Source of the DNA: Sternotherus odoratus
Lineage: Eukaryota; Chordata; Testudines; Kinosternidae
DNA length: 64,000 bases
Assembly: GCA_032164245.1 (NCBI GenBank)
Contig: JAVMKO010000003.1
Span: 8,318,651 to 8,382,650 of the forward strand
Reading direction: 5' to 3'
Position numbers and translations under genes: made by a program. Below, piece after piece: positions 57,790-64,000 of the stretch. Each line of letters starts with the position of its first letter. Position 1 is the stretch's first letter. The notes under the pieces are model-generated. The model was given only the letters and a program-made list of their open reading frames with translations. It did no database searches and was not told where the DNA came from.

Positions 57790-59170
57790 TATTTGTGGGG
57801 GTTTGTGTTGTTATTGGATGCTTGGTTGTTGTTTGGTTTTTAAGTGGTGTGGGTCAAAAGGGTTTCTCTCTGATGAGTTTCACCCAAGGCACTTCATGAC
57901 ACCTACAAAATCTTTACAGGACTCAAACTGAGAACACGATATAAGAAAATGTATGTTTTTTTAAAACTTGCTCATGCCCCAATACAGAAAAATGACTAAT
58001 GGGGTTCTGTTCCCTCTGTTTCATATTCTTTAAAGCTTGAGACTTTTAAGTACTCTAAAATTCAAAGGTTTATGTGGATTGCTTTGAAATTTTGTGTCTC
58101 ATCAAGGAATGGGATCCTGCAAGGGGATTATATACAACCAAGTAATCTTAATGCTGCTTTAACTCAGGTTTTTCTGCACTGATGAAGCTGCACCCAATAA
58201 AGTGCTTGGCACGAAGCCAATTCAAAACAATGATGAAACTTTCACTAACTTCATGACTGACCTATTGCAGACAGGAATACAGGAAACAGGCCGATCTGGA
58301 AAGAGGTGTGGTAGAGTGGTGTATTTGTTCTGAACAAATTGTATCAATATTTTATATGTTTATAGGGCATTCTCCTAGTTTTATTCATCCAAACCCAGTG
58401 GAGAAAGGCAGAAGCTCACAGCATATGGGGATGGGGGACAGGGGACAGGGCACAGGGAGAACCAGGGAAACTAGTGACAGTTGGCGTGGAGAAGAAAGGA
58501 GTTTCTGGTTTTGTTGTAACAGCCTTAGCAATAAGAGGGGAAAGTGCAGACTCAGAATGCTGCTGCATCGGACATGTGAGAGCCAACAGGCCCTGCAGAG
58601 GCTAAGCATCTTTTCAGGCTTCTTCTCATTTACACTCCATGAGGGGAGAGCATGAAATACGGGGCTACTGTTGTAGCTGGGCAAACTGACGAAAACTTCT
58701 AGTGCTTCTGTAATGGAGTTTGGCCCCTCAGTGCTCACTGAGGGGGTCCAAGTAGAATCAATGAGGTAGGGCAGCTGCGACCTGATAACAGTTCGTTAGT
58801 TTTTCACCTAGAGAAAGAGATCTCCTAGCTTTTAAGTGCTAGAATCTATCACACTTACATCATGTTGTGCGATCTTCACCTTCAGCCCTTGGCTTCCATG
58901 TCACCGTTCACAGAGCAAGTAGTACTCACTGTGGGGCGAGGTGGCAGAATCTAGCCCTGTATCTCGTCCTTGTGGATTGTGCATTTCTTGGAGCTCTGGG
59001 AGCAACCCTCACAAACCCCAGCCTCCCCCAGGCAGAGCTGATGCCATTAGCTACCGAATGTATATGATCCATATCCCAGTTCATGACTGAATGAGCCTGC
59101 AGTGACAACACTTGGGGTAGTGATGTGCCCCAGTGGGCTCTTATCCCTTCTGATATCTTCAGGTAAACAG
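57790..59170. repeat. Paralogous copy of the unit 1 segment 8,155-10,170
   Basis: Matches 8,155-8,465 and then 9,195-10,170 of unit 1, lacking the ~0.7 kb between. Contains the MVEWCI..SEQI frame (58,308), which is a repeat frame and not a gene. Closest relative of part of the right inverted arm. Confidence 0.8.
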
Positions 59171-60100
59171 AATCAGAGAGGTAGCCGTGTTAGTCTGGAA
59201 TAGCAGAGGTAACAAAGTCCTGTGGCACCTTAAAGACTAACTATAAAGTTTTGAAGCATAAGCTTTCGTGGGCTAATACCCACTTCGTCGGATGCAAGCA
59301 GTGGAAGTGTCCAGAGGCAGGTATAGAAAAGTAAGCAAGAACCAGGTGGGAGGTAAAAAGGTTAGTCCAATTAGGCTGAACCAGCTTGTTATCTCCGATC
59401 AGGGAGGGTGGGTTATTCTTCTAGCATTTGAATGGGAGGGGGGGTGAACATGGAGAGAGGAGAAACTATTTCTGTAATTAGCAAGCCATTGTAGGTCTTT
59501 GTTCAATCCGAGATTGTTTGTGTTGAATTTGCAAATGAATTGTAGCTCTGCAGTTTCCCTTTGCAGTCTGGACTTGAAGTTTTTTTGCTGCAGTATGGTG
59601 ACTTTTAAATCTGTAATTGTGTGTCCAGGCAGGTTGAAGTGTTCTCCTACAGGTTTTTGTATATTGCCATTCCTAATATCTGATTTGTGTGCATTTATCC
59701 TTTTTCGTAGGGACTGTCCAGTTTGGCCGATGTACATAGCAGAGGGACACTGGTGGCATATAATGGCATATATGACATTGGCTGATGTGCAGGTGAACGA
59801 ACCAGTGATGGTATGGTTGATCTGGTTAGGTCCTGTGATGGTGTTGCTGGTGTAGATATGTGGGCAGAGTTGGCATCGAGGTTTGTTGCATGGATTGGTT
59901 CCTGAGTTGGAGTTATTGTGGTGCAGTGTGCTGTTGCTGGTGAGAATTTGTTTAAGGTTGGCAGCTTGTCTGTGTGCCAGGACTGGCCTTCCTCCCAAGG
60001 CCTGTGAAAGTGAGGGATTATTGTCCAGGATGGGTTGTAGGTCACTGATGATGCGCTGCAGAGGAACATCAAAAAAGAGGTTTCCAACCTGGAGATCTTC
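59171..60100 (-). mobile_element. Penelope-like element, 5' truncated, GIY-YIG domain
   Basis: The minus-strand frame (60,223-59,399; element part from about residue 41) encodes a Cys-rich CNKPRCQLCPH segment (near residue 112), then IYAIICHQC, MYIGQTGQ (about 163-170), an R..R..H cluster, GEHFNLPGH, and RETAELQFI. This is the GIY-YIG endonuclease of Penelope-like elements. Reverse transcriptase is absent, cut off at the unit 5 junction. The 3' end (59,171-59,400) is the repeat AAGCTTTCGTGGGCTAATAC also found at 56,820. Confidence 0.82.
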
Positions 60101-60477
60101 ATGAGTAAAAATATAAATAAGAACATAAGAATATAGATGTGCAATAATTCTCCAGTCTGTAATTTGATTAAGGAATAGAGATGCAAAGAAACATGAAAAA
60201 TGTGCAAGTAACTGGTTAATCAAACCTATTTACCCTACCTGTGTTTTAAACATATCTTTCCTAAAACAATGCATTTCCTGAAACAATCTCAGGACATCTT
60301 TGGTGCCATTTACAATATGATCATTATTAGTAACAGATTTCAGCAGATGTCCATATGACATTTGGATCACAAGATTTGCTCAGTTCACGAAATCCCTACG
60401 GCCTGGTAATTAAAGGAACTTTCTTTCTCCTCTCTGTCGTGGTGGCTCTTCTCTTGGTGGACTTTCAGCCATTAGTC

Positions 60478-60535
60478 ATGACGATCCTTTACCTTCTCTT
60501 TGGTATTGTCTGCTTGGTGTTACTGGATGATCTAG
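60478..60535 (+). pseudogene. Relic defensin signal-peptide exon, unit 5
   Basis: Full-length relic without the 14-base deletion, with the LTR starting at 60,537. Downstream, the LTR is cut after about 125 bases and joined straight to the 39-bp minisatellite, an arrangement unlike every other unit. Confidence 0.75.
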
Positions 60536-60536
60536 G

Positions 60537-60663
60537 TGTAACCCTTCTGCCCAGTGGAGCTGGCAGCAACGAGGGCCGGGTTCAGTATCCAGGGGTTCCA
60601 TTCCTATGACACAATACAAAACCAGCTCGAGCCCCCACCCAGTGACCTGGGACAACCATATAC
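60537..60663 (-). mobile_element. LTR fragment, TGTAACCC type, truncated (unit 5)
   Basis: The first ~127 bases only, then an abrupt switch to minisatellite sequence at about 60,664. The junction has short shared sequence (CTGGGC-like) on both sides. Confidence 0.6.
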
Positions 60664-60722
60664 CCTTCCCTGGGCCTTCCACTGCACACATAGAAACCCC
60701 AACCTTCCCTGGGCCTTCCACT
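60664..60722. repeat. 39-bp minisatellite, left remnant (unit 5)
   Basis: About one and a half copies between the truncated TGTAACCC LTR and a truncated solo LTR. Confidence 0.85.
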
Positions 60723-61041
60723 GCCAGGAAGCAAGCCCAGTGTGGTGGGGATGGTATAGAGTGTGGTGGTGGTTGGAGCTATTCAGAGCTGTGTGTTAAG
60801 AGCTGTTTAGAACTGTGTGTTTAGAGCTGGACTATATAGAGTCTGTAGAGCTGCAAGCTGTAGAGCTGAACTATATAGAGTTGTACGCTGTAAACTGTAG
60901 AGTTGTAATTGGAAAGAAGGACTGTATAAAGCTGTATATATTGGTGGTGGGATCCTGCACTGTGAATTAAAGAACACTGTTTGGAGAAAAAGAAGGGTTC
61001 CTGCTTGTTCCTAAGGAGAGGTGAGAGAGCGGTCTGTCACA
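60723..61041 (+). mobile_element. Solo LTR, 5' truncated (unit 5)
   Basis: The 3' ~319 bases of the unit 3 LTR, with the same right boundary and ACAC. The left part is lost at a CTGCCAGG-like microhomology between the minisatellite and the LTR. Confidence 0.75.
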
Positions 61042-62151
61042 ACACATAGAAATCCCATCCTTCCCTGGGCCTTCCACTGAACAGATAGAAACCCCATCCT
61101 TCCCTGGGCCTTCCACTGCGCACCTAGAAACCCCATCCTTCCCTGGGCCTTCCACTGCACACATAGAAACCCCATCCTTCCCTGGGCCTTCCACTGCACA
61201 CATAGAAACCCCATCCTTCCCTGGGCCTTCCACTGAACACATAGAAACCCCATCCTTCCCTGGGCCTTCCACTGCACACATAGAAACCCCATCCTTCCCT
61301 GGGCCTTCCACTGAACACATAGAAACCCCATCCTTCTCTGGGCCTTCCACTGAACACATAGAAACCCCATCCTTCCCTGGGCCTTCCACTGAACACATAG
61401 AAACCCCATCCTTCCCTGGGCCTTCCACTGCACACATAGAAACCCCATCCTTCCCTGGGCCTTCCACTGCGCACCTAGAAACCCCATCCTTCCCTGGGTC
61501 TTTCACTGCACACATAGAAACCCCATCCTTCCCTGGGCCTTCCACTGCGCACCTAGAAACCCCATCCTTCCCTGGGCCTTCCACTGAACACATAGAAACC
61601 CCATCCTTCCCTGGGCCTTCCACTGCACACATAGAAACCCCATCCTTCCCTGGGCCTTCCACTGAACACATAGAAACCCCATCCTTCCCTGGGCCTTCCA
61701 CTGAACACATAGAAACCCCATCCTTCCCTGGGAATTCCACTGAACACATAGAAACCCCATCCTTCCCTGGGCCTTCCACTGCGCACATAGAAATCCCATC
61801 CTTCCCTGGGCCTTCCACTGCACACATAGAAACCCCATCCTTCCCTGGGCCTTCCACTGAACACATAGAAACCCCATCTTTCCCTGGGCCTTCCACTGCG
61901 CACATAGAAACCCCATCCTTCCCTGGGCCTTCCACTGCGCACATAGAAACCCCATCCTTCCCTGGGCCTTCCACTGCACACATAGAAACCCCATCCTTCC
62001 CTGGGCCTTCCACTGCACACATAGAAACCCCATCTTTCCCTGGGTCTTCCACTGAACACATAGAAATCCCATCCTTCCCTGGGCCTTCCACTGAACACAT
62101 AGAAACCCCATCCTTCCCTGGGCCTTCCACTGCACACATAGAAACCCCATC
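61042..62151. repeat. 39-bp minisatellite, main block (unit 5)
   Basis: About 28 copies, including private variants (GCGCACCTAG) found in several adjacent units of this block, a sign of local expansion. Confidence 0.92.
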
Positions 62152-64000
62152 TTTCCTTTGGCTATAAATGCTAGAGACCATGGTTCTCTTCCTGCCCTCA
62201 TATAGGTTGGATGCTGCTGGTAGGGATGGCATGGGTTCTCAGAATGAGTGGGTATGAAGTGTAGAAGGGTTAAATGTACCAAATGGTTGTGTGGAGTAAA
62301 ATGATGGGTGTGGAGTGGGGGGTATAAGCGTGTATCTGTATTCATGTGGGGCATATGTTGAAAGAGTGGATAGGACAGTGTGGGATTCATGGGGGTAGGT
62401 GATGCAGGAAGATGCATCTTGAGTAGTAGGGTGTAACAACTGTGGGTGGAGAGAGAGGTTGTAGTGAGAGTGGGTGTGAAATGATAATGAAGATGTATGA
62501 AATATTTGCACTGAAGTTGGGTTACATTCCACACAGAAATGACCTTACAGTCTAGGAGCATACAGCCCAAATGGACAATGCTTCAGGGTTGCATTGAAGC
62601 AAGATCCAATGGTTTAAGAATCAAGGGGACATCTCCCAGATTCCCAGAGATTTTGCCTAGATTATGGGCAGAACCATAAGGGATACCTTCTGCATAAAGA
62701 AAAGAGACTCTCAGATTGCTTCTTGATATCCATAAAAATAGGAAAATGTGATGTTTGATTTCAGATAAAAAGGCACAGGAGGAATTTGCCTAACACTGAA
62801 TGGTGATTGTGACACCTAGGATAAGTCACTTAGATATGTCTACACAGTAAGCAGGATCGCACAGCAGGGAATCTTAGAATTCAAGTCTCCAGACTTGGCC
62901 TTGGGGCTAATTTAGCTACAACTACAACATGAAAATGCAAAACAGTTTTTTCTCACTTTCCGAAACCCAAAATGTATTTGTGGGGTTTTGTGTTGTTATT
63001 GGATGCTTGGTTGTTGTTTGGTTTTTAAGTGGTATGGGTCAAAAGGGTTTCTCTCTGATGAGTTTCACCCAAGGCACTTCATGACACCTACAAAATCTTT
63101 AAAGGACTCAAACTGAGAACACGATTTAAGAAAATGTATGTTTTTTAAAACTTGCTCACACCCCAGTACAGAAAAATGACTAATGGGGTTCTGTTCCCTC
63201 TGTTCATATGCTTTAAAGCTTGAGACTTTTAAGTACTCTAAAATTCAAAGGGTTACGTGGATTGCTTTGAAATTTTGTGTCTCATCAAGGAATGGGATTT
63301 AGTTAGTGACCCAAAATGTATTTAGTGACCCAAATGTTAAAACACTTGCGGTAGTGATGTGGCCCAGTGGGCTCTTATCCCTTCTGATATCTTCAGGTAA
63401 ACAGATATTCTTCTACAATGGGAACAGAGAGAGAGGGAGACCTGATAAGTCCAGGACATGACAGGTATTAAGGAATAATTTAAAATTCTTTGTTTATTGA
63501 TTTTATTTTTAACAAGTACGTCATTCAAATGCTTTTTAAGCCATATGGAGGAAAAAATGTTCCTTCTTATGCTCAAGAATTGTGTACCTTGAATTCTGGG
63601 TTGATGAACCTCACAAACATTTCTCTGGGGCTCCACAGAGACCTATAGGAAATGACAAAAATTGACTTTCCTGATATTTTTAAGGTAAATAACAAGTAGG
63701 AGGTAGAGTGGGAGCTCATGACCCCCTGGGCATTGCCCCACAACCCCCCAGTTTGAGAACCGCTAACTTAGAGAGAGGCAAAAAAGACCACAGGCCCAGA
63801 GATATTGTCTTCTTTGCAACTACCCAGCAATAATGGGGTTAAATTTTGACAGTGAATTAGACCATTAGGACATATTTGACCATGTGCATGAAGAACTTCT
63901 ATGTCCTGCTACTAAAGGATGAAGACGCCTGTTCTTCTTCAGAAGATATCGGTAGCTTGAGTCTATGAGGGGGGCTGCACCAGCCTCTAAGATAGTGGGA

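Larger units (their letters stand above)
48803..60100. repeat. Segmental duplication unit 4 (type B, no defensin)
   Basis: Collinear with unit 2 through both hAT elements (to 55,724), apart from a ~1 kb deletion joined near 50,914. It then enters sequence not seen elsewhere in the window (55,733-57,780), a copy of the unit 1 segment around 8,155-10,170 (57,790-59,170), and a Penelope-like fragment. The expected defensin is absent. Confidence 0.8.
60101..64000. repeat. Segmental duplication unit 5 (partial, recombinant)
   Basis: Starts abruptly at ATGAGTAAAAATATAAAT, equivalent to about 3,595 in unit 1. It has the type B relic exon but the type A minisatellite, and continues collinear with unit 3 (40,190-42,030) to the window edge. 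No gene lies within 62,155-64,000. Confidence 0.8.

Noticed and set aside
60967..62570. 355-421 codon minus-strand frames in unit 5.
   Set aside because: Same minisatellite artefact, running out into the solo LTR and flanking spacer.

Overview
The window is vertebrate, intron-bearing, repeat-dense DNA, most likely from a turtle (a crocodilian or other non-avian sauropsid is possible). The evidence is three short cationic beta-defensin genes with a sauropsid-type signal peptide (MKILYLLFAL...), old CR1 LINE copies, Ty3/gypsy-like LTRs, hAT elements and a Penelope-like element. No bacterial operons, tRNAs, rRNAs or other protein-coding genes are recognisable. The species call is inference.

Layout. 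The window is a run of tandem segmental duplications. Five units begin at about 1, 21,111, 33,962, 48,803 and 60,101, set by the recurring sequence just downstream of each defensin. Units 1-3 each end with an intact-looking defensin: gene 1 (19,685-20,350 plus a terminal exon near 20,843), gene 2 (32,531-33,199, terminal exon near 33,693) and gene 3 (47,374-48,041, terminal exon near 48,535). Position 1 matches the sequence about 270 bases downstream of gene 1's last exon, so another defensin probably lies just left of the window. Unit 4 ends without a defensin; unit 5 runs off the right edge.

Each unit also carries a second, decayed defensin signal-peptide exon (3,973; 25,165; 37,977; 51,825; 60,478). 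In every copy a TGTAACCC-type LTR cuts it off at the expected splice-donor position. Downstream of it, units 1 and 3 ('type A') have a Ty3/gypsy RNase H relic, a 39-bp minisatellite and a CR1 LINE. Units 2 and 4 ('type B') have the RNase H relic, a polypurine tract and gypsy LTR, and two hAT elements, one holding a solo LTR. The A-B-A-B order suggests that a two-defensin block was duplicated as a dimer. Unit 5 is a recombinant.

Main points of interest: (i) the mature peptides have eight cysteines rather than the canonical six, and the extra C-terminal cysteine sits at a different place in gene 2; (ii) the mature exons differ mostly by amino-acid-changing substitutions while introns and signal exons are nearly the same; (iii) gene 1 has lost the TATA-containing proximal promoter kept by genes 2 and 3, which is replaced by an inverted ~2.7 kb segment and an AT-rich tract; (iv) relic signal exons are truncated exactly at the donor; (v) several TE insertions with clean target-site duplications and empty sites in sister units order the duplications.

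The long apparent reading frames (up to 780 codons) through the 39-bp minisatellites are artefacts of a repeat length divisible by three and are not annotated as genes.
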